DNA of 64,000 nucleotides from Mesostigma viride (taxonomy: Eukaryota > Streptophyta > Mesostigmatophyceae > Mesostigmatales > Mesostigmataceae), in contig RPFO01000389.1 of the NCBI GenBank assembly GCA_009746045.1, forward strand, positions 2,377,638-2,441,637, read 5' to 3'. The position numbers and the translations under genes are program-made. This document shows positions 54,348-64,000 of the stretch, piece after piece. Positions within the stretch are counted from its first letter, which is position 1. Every line of letters begins with the position of its first letter. Under the pieces are notes generated by a model that saw only the letters and a program-made list of their open reading frames with translations, did not search any database and had not been told where the DNA came from.

Positions 54348-56134
54348 CTAGCTGTATGTGCTCGCTGTGCATTGTATAGGGCTAGTACCTCAGGTGGATA
54401 AATGCCTGCATGCAATCCATCTGGTGTAATGATCACCCCTTGTGGGGTTTTCATGAGTGGCCTCCTGTTGAGGACTTGGCACAGCCTGGTGGACCACAGA
54501 GCTCTGTCAGCATAGGACCCACTGTCAGCCAGCAGATTACCATCTTCCTTGGCTACAAGGGTTTTCATGGACCTGATAGCCCTTTCAATGATGCCTTGCC
54601 TCTCATGATCTTCTAGCCCTGCCAGATCAATAGCCTCACACCCTGGTTCATTGGCAAGACACGTGAACTGTTGATGCAGTAACAATGCCTCCACAGGGTA
54701 GTACCTGGCCTGAGCAATCAAGAGAGCCCTGAGCAACTGTGTCTTGTCCATGCCAGGTAATGGTTCAATGGTTGTGTACCTTGACCATGCATCTTTAAGT
54801 GCCAAGTAAGATTGTCCTTTTATATGAAAGACATCTCCTACCACCCTGCCCTTGCACTTAGGTGGGGTAGCTACATGCCACTTAGGGGGTTTGGGTGCAT
54901 TGAACTGACAATGCTGGCAGTGGGATCTGACCACCTGGCAAGCACGTCTGAGTGCTGCCCCCCCTATTGCTGCTGCCACCACCTCTGCACTCACTTCATG
55001 CCCATAAAGGAAGTGCAACTGCAAAGCAAGCTCCTGAATACTGATATGAGCATCCTCTGAGGGGGACACTCTACACACCTTGGGAACCATAGATGTGAAG
55101 GTTGGTTTAGAGACATAATCTTCTGAAACCAGCTGTAGCACCTTTCCAGAACTGCTCACTGCTCTGACAGTGGGGCACGCAGATGAAAGAGGTGAAGCAG
55201 GCACACTCAAGCCAGCATGAGAGGGAGACTCACACTTCTTGCCGTAAGGAGGCCGCTTGCAGTCCTTGGGGTCGCCGTGGGGCGGCCCATGGCACTTGTG
55301 GCACAGGACGTCGTGGTCCTTCAGCTCGGGCATGTTCTTGTGGCATGTGTCCCGAAGATGGTACTTCATGCCACAGCGGGTGCACCGCTGAGAAGACTTG
55401 TCCTCCTTGTCCTGCTTGTTGTTGTTATTGTTTTTGTTGTTATTGTTGTTGTTGTTGTTGGTGTTGTTGTTGCTGGAGCTGCCCCCCTTGGAGGGGGACT
55501 GCCCCTTACCCTTGCCCTTGCCCCAGCCCCTGCCCTTGCCCTTGCCCTTGCCCTTGCCCTTGCCCTTGCCCTTGCCGTTAAACATCTGTCCCAGCAGGGA
55601 CTTCACCTCTGCCATGGTGACAGGCCTCTTGCTCCTATCCTCCCTCTCCCTATCCTCCTCCTCCTGGCCCTCCCCCCTGACCCTCTTTACAGAGGTGCCC
55701 ATGGCCCCCTGGCTGAGGGGGGCCAGGGCCAGCTTGATATAATCCAATGCCTCCTTCATGTCCTCCCAGTACTTTGCCATTCCTGTTGCAAGCATAGCGT
55801 AGGTGTTTTTGTCAAGTTTTAGTTTCTCCAGGAATGCATGCAGCAAGAACTTGTGATCTAGCTGCTGGACATCAGGACGGGCTTTGATGGCTAGCTCATA
55901 TTTCTTGGTCTCAGCCACATAGTCTACGGAGGTGACCCTGTATTCCTCTACCCACCTGAATGCCCCATACATATCCACAGATGAGGGGGTGGAGAGGAGG
56001 TCAGTTAGCTCCTCCATGAAGCCCTCCCAGACTGCCCTAGCCTGTGTGTCCTGCCACCTGGGATACCTACGCTGGAAGACAAGGATGAGATTCTGAATCT
56101 GAGAGGAAGACTGATGGTAAAAATCCCCCTGCAT
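54348..56134 (-). pseudogene. gag-pol: Gag-integrase of element B (interrupted by insert)
   Basis: ATG at 56134 (MQGDFYHQSSSQ). A helical Gag core (residues about 10-150) is followed by a Lys/Gly and Asn-rich basic linker and two zinc knuckles: CTRCGMKYHLRDTC (CX2CX4HX4C) and CHKCHGPPHGDPKDC (CX2CX4HX5C). Integrase zinc region: HFLYGHEVSAEVV...CQHCQF. Integrase core: the first Asp in DVFHIKG; the second catalytic position reads His in LLLHQQFTC where family A has Asp; Glu in QGIIERAIR. Gag and integrase are in one frame with no stop between them, unlike A and D. The insert at 52570-54347 ends this frame. Confidence 0.88.
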
Positions 56135-56172
56135 GAGAGACCCAAACCAGTTCTTGACATTCAGTTCCTCCC

Positions 56173-57897
56173 TTAAGCCAGCTGGAGAGAGAGAAGTACA
56201 TGATTCCCCTGCTCCCTAGTATGTCCTTCAGGCAACCCCCTGACATTGATCCTATCCACAGGACGGTTTTCATTGTATGTGGGCCACCTGGAGGGGGATG
56301 CAGGGGGAGAGGGAGAAGATGGGGTTGCTGCTGCAGCATTCACAGGAGAGACATGCTGAGAGAGAGATGCTACTTGAGTGAGCTGAGCAGGAGGGGCAAG
56401 CATGGGCTGCGTAGGATGGGTAGGCAACATAGGGGTGGGCTGGGTGGGGGTGTGAGTATGTGTGACTTCCCGCCTCCTGCTGCGGGCCTCCTCCCAGTCA
56501 TGGAAGGTGGGAGAGAGTGACACGTCATCGTCAGTAGGGTTAGTAAAATCATGATGCAGCCAGGTAGGCAACCACCTACCCGCCCCGGTCATGATGGCAT
56601 TGTGCAGGAGCTCCAGGCGTCGCACCAGGCGAAGCCTGTCACCCTGCACCCTCCTCCCTGAGAGGAGGGCCTGCAGGGCAGGCAGCAAGGCGTCACACAC
56701 CCTACGTGTGTCCTCGTGGAGGTTGGGCAAGCCCAGTAAGTGCGTGATAATCGCACACACCAGACTGCCCGCCTCCGCGATGTGCAGCTGCTGACTCCTG
56801 TCAGCCAGCCCGCGGAAGGAGGCTGTGGCAGCCTGAATGGCCCGCCACACAGGCGCATCCCCCAAGGTGATGAAGTCCCGGCCTTCCAGATCACCTTCCA
56901 GCCTTGCCGGCTGCTGCTCCGCCAGGGTGGGACCCTCGAGTCCCCCCGGCCCTGCCAAGGCCTTGTCCCTGCGGCGTCTGGAGGTGGTCTGCCCCCCAGA
57001 GCCGCTGGAGGTGCCAGTGACACCCTCCATGGGAGTTTCCTCCCCCGCTGGCGCCGGAGGCGCCGGCGGCGCTGCCGGGGTCCCTGCGACCCCGGGAGCT
57101 GTCGTCGCCGCCGGGGTCCCTGCAACCCCGGTGGCCTCCTCAGCCACCTGGCCCCCCACGCTGGGCGGGGGAGCCGGCTGCTGAGGCTGGACCCTCTGCC
57201 CTGCCAGAGGGTCCTGGGTGGTTACACCACCCATTGGTGTGGTAGGGGCGACTGCCGCCCCGCGCTCCGTCGCAGGCGGCATCGCAGCCGCCTCGCACCC
57301 CGCATCCCCCCAGCCAACTGGCGTGACTTGGGGCCACGCAGGCAGCGGGGTCAGCGCGATCTCCTGCTTGGCCACCACGCGCAGCGCATCTCTCTGACGC
57401 TGCCTGGATGCCCACTGATCCACTGTGCCCGGATTGTGCCTCGGCCTGTTGGCAAAGCACCACATCCAGACCGCCACCTGGATCAGATTGAACTGCATCC
57501 GTAAACGACGCTCGATCATTGATTGAACCCGATGAACATCGATCGCGTGCGTCGGCTTGTCAACAGTCAACTGAAACCGCTGACGAATGATCCAGCCATT
57601 CACTGAGATGAACGCTGGAATATCATCTTCCCCGAGGGGGAGACGATGTGGCAGAAGCCCGAAATCTACGGGCAACGGAACATGCGCACCATATCGATCA
57701 ATGTCCAGGATGGCCATTTGGCGGCCCACCGAGAGGTTACCAGACGTCGCCGGCGTCTGGGAAGAAAGCTCTGTCGAGGTCCGCGGCCTCGTGGGCGGCA
57801 CCTCCCCGTCCTCTTCCGAGGAATCGCTTCGTTCACGACCCCCATCACCTGCGATGGGGGTGTCACGTGCCCGGGGGCCCTGCCCCCCGGGTGCCAT
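56173..57897 (-). CDS. ORF1 of element B, upstream of Gag (about 574 aa)
   Basis: The first ATG in the long open frame is at 57897 (MAPGGQGPRARDT); the frame is open further upstream into the LTR without an ATG that I could choose. It has a low-complexity charged N-terminus, a conserved-looking block (QMAILDIDRYGAHVPLPVDF...RQRFQLTVDKPTHAIDVHR), a Pro/Ala/Gly-rich linker, a helical segment (AIQAATASFRGLADRSQQLH...HLLGLPNLHEDTRRVCDALL) and a Pro/Gln-rich C-terminus. It sits in the same place as ORF1 of A, C and D, and its second helical part may be distantly related. Function is unknown. Confidence 0.65.
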   Translation of the reverse strand: MAPGGQGPRARDTPIAGDGGRERSDSSEEDGEVPPTRPRTSTELSSQTPATSGNLSVGRQMAILDIDRYGAHVPLPVDFGLLPHRLPLGEDDIPAFISVNGWIIRQRFQLTVDKPTHAIDVHRVQSMIERRLRMQFNLIQVAVWMWCFANRPRHNPGTVDQWASRQRQRDALRVVAKQEIALTPLPAWPQVTPVGWGDAGCEAAAMPPATERGAAVAPTTPMGGVTTQDPLAGQRVQPQQPAPPPSVGGQVAEEATGVAGTPAATTAPGVAGTPAAPPAPPAPAGEETPMEGVTGTSSGSGGQTTSRRRRDKALAGPGGLEGPTLAEQQPARLEGDLEGRDFITLGDAPVWRAIQAATASFRGLADRSQQLHIAEAGSLVCAIITHLLGLPNLHEDTRRVCDALLPALQALLSGRRVQGDRLRLVRRLELLHNAIMTGAGRWLPTWLHHDFTNPTDDDVSLSPTFHDWEEARSRRREVTHTHTPTQPTPMLPTHPTQPMLAPPAQLTQVASLSQHVSPVNAAAATPSSPSPPASPSRWPTYNENRPVDRINVRGLPEGHTREQGNHVLLSLQLA

Positions 57898-58162
57898 AGC
57901 GGACGAGCCGCCAGTGGCAAACGGGCGTCCTCTCGCCAGCCCCCGGGCGCCGGCCCCCACCTGCGGGGTCCGACGCCGTGGGTGATCGGCGACCACCGTG
58001 CGGAAGGTGACGTTGGGCGTCACCCTCGGTGCCTCGGTGGCGGAGGGCGAGCCCTCCGGCGAGAGGCGGGGGGATGTGCGCCTGGTAGGCGCCTTCCCCT
58101 TGTTGTTGTTGTCCTTTCCGTTGTCGTTGGAAGCCTTTTTTTTTTTGTTGTAGAAAAAAAAA

Positions 58163-58177
58163 TCTTTTTTCAGTCCA
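58163..58177 (-). promoter_or_regulatory. Candidate primer-binding site of element B
   Basis: Immediately inside the 5' LTR the minus strand reads TGGACTGAAAAAAGA. A TGG start is typical of pairing to a tRNA 3' CCA. The tRNA is not identified. Confidence 0.6.
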
Positions 58178-58637
58178 AGTTGGAATGCGTCTAGAGACGA
58201 AGGACAACTGTCGAAAGCTGGAAATGAGAATGACGATTGTATTAGCAATAATACAAGGAATGTGGTGAAAGCTTGAGGGCTCAGAATGGAACGTCTGGGC
58301 AAACTCGGGTGCTGCGGCACTCCCCAGTGCTACGCCTATATGCCTATGGCAGTGCTCACTGCAGCACCTGCCAGTGGGCAACTGTACACTGCAATGCCAT
58401 GCGACCACGTCACTAGCAACCAGCTAGCACTCGGCCCGTCAGACCCGGCTACACCGGATCTGGCGGGTCGAGCTAGCGCCTAGGAACAGTCTGGCACTAA
58501 CTGCACGTCAGTCCACATGACGCCTCAGTACCGTACGCCCTGCCGTACAGTACTGATGTGTCCCGCTCAGCCGCGGTAGGCAATACGCGGCGCGCAGGCC
58601 GGAAATCCGTGTGTCAGCCTAAGCATCGCATCTAACT
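58178..58637 (-). repeat. 5' LTR of element B
   Basis: 460 bp, one base different from 48379-48838; AGTT/AACT ends. It would contain the promoter. Confidence 0.93.
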
Positions 58638-59508
58638 AATGGTGATGATAGAGAGTAATGGTAACGACAATGCACGAAAAATTTACCAGCATGGCAACTT
58701 GTCTCCTTCGTCGAATTGTCAGTCGAAAAGGTGGCCTTCACGTCAGTGCTGCCGTATATGGAGAAGGTCTCAAGGCGCGTTTGCCACTTGGTGTAACTCC
58801 GAGCCTTGAAAGTCTTGGAGAAAGCACCCGGGCAGTTCACGGTGCGTAAAGTCATGGCAGGTGGGCGGATAGAGGCCGTGAGCTCTTCAGGCCTGGTCCA
58901 CGGGCGCCTCCGCCCAAGGGCGCTGGGAGTCGTACGTAGCCATCGAAGGAGATGCGCTGCCGACAGCTTGGAATACACTACGGGTCGTTGCAGTGGACGC
59001 CCCGGCAAAAGTCTGAAACGAAAAAAGATGACAAGATATAAAATCATCCATACTAATAACTAAGTAAGCAACCATTCCGTCTAAAGCGAAACAATTTATC
59101 ACATCATAAGTAGAGGCCAGCTGGCAGCAAAACAATCTAAGAATAATTCTCATGACGACCAATTCCCCAATGACCGTGACTTCAGATAAGAAACAGAATA
59201 AATTGTTTTGGGTATCTTATAAGAGCAATAATTGCACGCCCTCAACGTAAACTATGTCCATGCCCGCCACTCACGTACTGATATCACGTATATCAATATA
59301 ACTAATGTGGAAGCTATAGCCGTTTGTAGCTCAGCAATAATTGAAGTCCGGAATTCGAGACGTATAGTACGCATAAATGTTAACCCATGGTCCGCCAGCA
59401 CTTTTTTTGGTTTTTTGACCCCTGAAAATGAAAAAAATCATAACTCCTAGACCACAACTCCAAATACCCTCAACCCCGGTACTAGGAATATCTACACTTC
59501 AAGGGCTT
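58638..59508. other. Host DNA right of element B, no confident gene
   Basis: Starts with TAATGG-like sequence continuing the left flank of B. A minus-strand frame (59047-58640) follows a possible splice acceptor (TTTTTTCGTTTCAG ending near 59013), so an exon is possible, but no domain is recognised. The rest is AT-rich. Confidence 0.4.
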
Positions 59509-59916
59509 TCAGAATATGCAATAATACCATTGGTATATCGGCGGACCATGGGGGTATAATTCTAGAACGGAGGGATAACTTGCCTGCGATGCCGTGGCCC
59601 TGGAGAAGAAGGACTCTAGCTTGGTCTGCTTGGCCGTGGGCTTCGCAGCCTTCTCCCGCTCCCACGTTAGCATGTTTCGAGTGTGACATGCGTCCGATAA
59701 ATGCTGTCGCAACGCACCGATGCGGTAGGGTTTCCTCATCGTCACTCTCTTCTTCTCGTCATGCCTGCAGGCTCGGCACTCAGCCCACATCCCGTCCTTA
59801 TCTAGCTCCAAGAAAGCGTAGTCTTCAGTAACTCTCCGCTCGTCACCATTCCATATCTCATCTGGCCAGCCGGCTACATCGGCCTCGCCCTCTTCTTCCA
59901 CGTTTGAGGTCGACAT
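59509..59916 (-). CDS. BED-type zinc finger ORF, probable first exon
   Basis: ATG at 59916 (MSTSNVEEEGEADVAGW). An acidic N-terminus precedes a finger-like region with WAECRAC, then RQHLSDACH (Cys-Cys...His-His/Cys), and KQTKLESFF, a motif often seen after BED fingers in hAT-derived proteins. The frame then loses protein-like character after FFSRATASQ, suggesting an intron there or truncation. It could be a domesticated or decayed transposase gene. It is unrelated in sequence to the hAT at 31600. Confidence 0.5.
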   Translation of the reverse strand: MSTSNVEEEGEADVAGWPDEIWNGDERRVTEDYAFLELDKDGMWAECRACRHDEKKRVTMRKPYRIGALRQHLSDACHTRNMLTWEREKAAKPTAKQTKLESFFSRATASQASYPSVLELYPHGPPIYQWYYCIF

Positions 59917-59929
59917 AGCTTAGTTATCC

Positions 59930-61235
59930 GACATAGCGAGTGGCCGAGTTCCCGCGTGCACAACTCCGCCGCCCTAGCAATTTGTCTTGGTTGCTGCGTT
60001 TGCCTTCTTCCATATAGCGCGTTGGGGGGGGGCATATGGGGGCCGGCAGTCGGCGCACCGGTGGCGGCGCCCCAGGGGGGCGCTAGCATACTGGGGGCCA
60101 GCACGTTTCATTCCGGCGGTTGGCATCGGACCCTGAGTTCAATATGGGGGCCGGACATTTCGACCTGGCGGTGGCGGTACTGGGCCCCCAAATAGCATGG
60201 CTGTATGTCACTAGTCCTGATGCATACAGTACCGTAGTTTCCCCCTGGTTTCCCCATGTTTTGTTTCCCCCATCCATGGTTTTGGTTTTCCCACTCTACA
60301 GGTAGTTTTCCCGCCACTAGTTGCCTAACTGCCAGCGCATGTCCACAGCGTGGGACAAGTGCACACTAGAAACTTCGTAACCGACCCCCTCGCGCGTGTG
60401 TTCAAAGTTGTATGATTGTGCGTGAGAGGGGTGAGTGTGTGTGGGGGAGTGGGGGGGAGTTTGTTCAAAGTGTGTGAGGTGTGGGTTGTCAGCATAAGGC
60501 CCGATGCGGGTGCCCTCAGCAGCCATTCCCGAGCAGGGAACGTGATAGACTTCTCCTTAAAAAGCAAGACTTCTCCTTCAAAGTCCTCGGCCAACCATCA
60601 GAGCCTCTCATAGCCTCCCAGGGACTGCCCAGGGACCCGGCCGGACGCGCCAGGGCTTCCCGGGGCCTACGGGGCGGGCCACCAGCGCCCGGCCGGTTGC
60701 CAACGGCTCGACACGTGGCGCTCTCCGCTTGGGGTGCAGCCGGCGACTGGCGCGGTCTGTCAAAGCGGGGCCGCGGGGGTCACTCACGTAGTTTCTAGCA
60801 GCCAAATTCCCTGCGATCACTGTGATTCCTTTTTGCCTGGTACCACTCGCAGATTTGACCGTCAGATATTCGGCCCGTCAGTCTGAACCGTCGGATCTCA
60901 GGTTCGAAATAAAAGTATGACACTTTTGAAATGTTTGTGGTTTTTGGGAAACTACTGTACGGAAAAGGTGGCGCCCTGGCGCGGTCGTATGCGTGCTCGG
61001 GCCATGCGGCCCTCGTGACTACAAGTCGGCCCTCGTGACCACAAAGCGCTGGTCCCACTCGTGTCCAGTGACACAAGCTACACCTGCCCAACGCAGAAAT
61101 GCTTACACGTGCGCAGAAATGCTGGGCAATCACGCTGCCACTTGGGACGATGCGGAAGGCGATGAATGTAGGAAAGGACGAGCTGGCGCCTGGCGGGCAT
61201 AGGATTCAGAACGATGGAATAAATAAAGGACCGAG
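59930..61235. other. Intergenic region with no recognised gene
   Basis: Contains GGGGGCC-rich stretches at about 60020-60190 and a GT-rich stretch at 60410-60480. Open frames are short and overlap on both strands. The promoter of the gene starting at 61236 should be near its right end, but no clear core elements are seen. Confidence 0.5.
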
Positions 61236-61665
61236 ATGACCAAATTCTTGACCGCTCCCTTCCTGCCAACTAGCGAGATGGCGGCGCTGTGCAGCAAAAC
61301 TAGCCAGCTGGGCTCCCTCGTCGGAGGGCTGTCCGTTATCCCCGTTAAGTCCGTCACAGCACCTCGTTCCCGGCAAGAGTGTGAAACCCGGAGGAGGGCT
61401 GCAGTTAGCCGGCGTCGTTGTCGAGCGAGCGGAAATGTTGGAACCGACGCCCCGGAAGACTTCGCAAGCAACGTTCCCGGTGCAGCAGTACGCAGGCGGG
61501 AGGCATTAGCGGCGCTGTCCGCGTTGGTTTCCAGTTCACTGATGGCTAACATTAGCACTTCAAGCGCGCGTGCGGACGAGGTTGGCTTCATGAACGCGGA
61601 AAGCGAAATTGACAGCTCCGTATTTCTGCAAAAGAAGAACGTCATCATCACGGGCTCCAATTCTG
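61236..61665 (+). CDS. LPOR-like short-chain dehydrogenase, exon 1 (plastid-targeting leader)
   Basis: ATG at 61236; an alternative in-frame ATG at 61278 gives MAALCSKTSQ. Residues 1-80 are rich in Ser, Ala, Arg and Val and poor in acids until 50, as in plastid transit peptides. A twin-arginine-like segment follows: RRR at 86-88, hydrophobic 90-103, ARA at 111-113, the layout of a thylakoid-lumen signal with cleavage before DEV. The Rossmann strand KKNVIITGSNSG starts at 133. The exon ends after the first base of the second Gly codon at 61665, with GTGCGA donor. Splicing to 62916 restores the TGSNSGIG nucleotide-binding motif. Confidence 0.8.
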
Positions 61666-62915
<1,250 letters not shown>

Positions 62916-63514
62916 GCATCGGTTTCAACGCGGCCATCAAGCTCGCCGCGCAAGGCTACAACGTCTTCCTCGGGTGCCGCTCCATCGCAAAGGCGCGCCT
63001 CGCCGAGTCAGACCTCCGCCGTGAGCTGGCACAGCGGGGCGTCGACCCCGCCGCGGTGGGCGCCATCGTCCCCCTTGAGATCGACCTGGCGGACTTGTCC
63101 TCTATCCGCAAGTTTGTGGGCGACTGGCGCGCTGTGGTCGGCCCCGATGCCGGTCTCGACAGCCTTTGCCTGAACGCTGGCGTCCAGTTCTCTGGGGGCT
63201 CCGCCATCCCCAAGCGAACTGCCAATGGGTTCGAGATCACCGTGGGGGTGAACCATCTGGGCCACTTCCTGCTGGCGAACCTCATGGTCCCGGATCTGGA
63301 GAAAGCAGCGAAGCAGCGTGGTCACGCGAGGGTGGTGGTGACAGCGTCCGAGGTGCATGATCCGGCAAGCCAAGGTGGAAGCGTGGGGAACGGGGCCACC
63401 CTGGGGGACCTGAGTGGGCTCGCGGCGGGGCGGCAGTTTGGCATGGTGGATGGCAAGCCATACGACCCAGACAAGGCGTACAAGGATTCCAAGCTGTGCA
63501 ACATCTTGTTCGCG
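62916..63514 (+). CDS. LPOR-like short-chain dehydrogenase, exon 2
   Basis: Continues the NADPH-binding fold: TGSNSGIG (split by the intron), LGCRS, EIDLADLSSIRKF, LCLNAGV, VNHLGHFLLANLM, VVVTASEVHD (catalytic Ser region) and YKDSK (the YxxxK pair), followed by Cys in KLCN. ATLGDLSGLAAG and YDPDKAYKDSKLCN closely resemble light-dependent protochlorophyllide oxidoreductase. The family's GSxTGNTN-like stretch is replaced by ASEVHDPAS, so this may be an LPOR-like paralogue rather than the chlorophyll enzyme itself. It ends at a GTGAGT donor (63515), phase 0. The C-terminal exons are beyond the window. The visible part is 343 codons. Confidence 0.85.
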
Positions 63515-63895
63515 GTGAGTGGGCGGTGGTGGCATTGAGAGGAGGTTGTCAGCTGCGACAGTTACTAGAACTACAGTCACTGGCAGGTCCTGTGTGTGCT
63601 CTCAGTGCAATGTCCTGTTCGTGGCTCCGTGAGGAGATCATCAGCAGTGACGGTTGCTAGCGGTGGCAATTGCGGTATATCCGGCTGTACGGCAACTTGT
63701 TGCGGAAACACTTGCAGAAACACTTGCGAACACACCGTGTTATATACCAGCAGCGGATGCATCTGTTTTATCGTCTATGCTAGCATCGTCACTGCACACC
63801 TTGCCATCGGTCGTCCTATCCGCTGGCACTGTCACCCGTGGCCTTATGCCTTGCTTCCGCTCGTGCAGACTCTTTCCACCGCATGGACCCCTCTG

Positions 63896-64000
63896 CTGTA
63901 GCTGGCTATTATTTGCTTCTGTAGCTGGCTATTATTTGCTTCTGTACCTGGTTATTATTTGCTTCTGTGTGTGGCTATTATTTGCGTCTGTATGTGGCTA
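63896..64000 (+). repeat. Minisatellite in intron 2
   Basis: Four-plus units of about 23-24 bp (CTGTAGCTGGCTATTATTTG plus CTT), running off the window end. Confidence 0.9.

Larger units (their letters stand above)
48379..58637 (-). mobile_element. LTR retrotransposon B, complete (10.26 kb)
   Basis: Two 460-bp LTRs flank an internal region read on the minus strand: ORF1, Gag-integrase, retropepsin-like, RT and RNase H. LTR ends are AGTT...AACT rather than TG...CA. Flanks GATGG and AATGG are a candidate imperfect 5-bp duplication in TAATGG-like sequence. A primer site and polypurine tract are in the expected places. It is interrupted by the insert at 52570-54347. Confidence 0.9.

Noticed and set aside
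55200-55822. Plus-strand Leu/Pro/Val-rich membrane-protein-like frames
   Set aside because: Antisense of the Lys/Gly and Asn-rich linker of element B Gag.

Overview
This is a eukaryotic nuclear window, most likely from a plastid-bearing green alga. The evidence is a GT-AG-spliced gene at the right edge that encodes a plastid-targeted dehydrogenase related to light-dependent protochlorophyllide reductase. Its leader has no ER signal peptide at the extreme N-terminus, which argues for a primary plastid. No bacterial operons, tRNAs, rRNAs or CRISPR arrays were seen. The taxonomic placement is inference.

About 90% of the window is nested mobile DNA. Bases 1-26788 hold four copies of one Copia-like LTR retrotransposon family ('A'): A1 (+, 1-9051), A2 (-, about 9052-15704), A3 (-, partial, about 16787-19103) and A4 (+, 19104-26788). 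A1 and A2 meet head to head in a giant near-palindrome with a 30-nt spacer at 9052-9081. A2 and A3 share one terminal repeat region. A3 and A4 join at 19104. Family A encodes an upstream ORF1 of unknown function, a Gag with one zinc knuckle, and a Pol whose visible order is integrase, then a retropepsin-like segment, then reverse transcriptase with HGDD in place of YVDD, then RNase H. A1 is interrupted by a 1.72-kb CTAG-flanked inverted-repeat element.

Bases 26789-29137 carry the 5' part of a diverged relative ('C'). Bases 29138-45634 are a third relative ('D'), with most of Pol deleted. D is split by a 3.2-kb hAT DNA transposon (30967-34175, perfect 8-bp target duplication) and by an 8-kb inverted-repeat element (36116-44110, TA duplication). 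The 8-kb element is full of simple repeats and keeps one helix-turn-helix ORF.

Bases 45635-48280 are a (GGGTAA)n array split by a 5'-truncated LINE that carries an expanded (CATC)n tract. Bases 48379-58637 are a complete LTR retrotransposon ('B', minus strand) with 460-bp LTRs differing at one base. It belongs to the same unusual Pol clade as A and contains a second CTAG-flanked insert. Bases 58638-64000 are less repetitive host DNA: a BED-finger ORF on the minus strand, then the first two exons of the SDR/LPOR-like gene.

The main biological signal is a retrotransposon clade (A, B, C, D) with an extra ORF before Gag, a protease-like domain moved between integrase and RT, and an altered RT active-site box. 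All domain calls are from motif reading; no database search was run.
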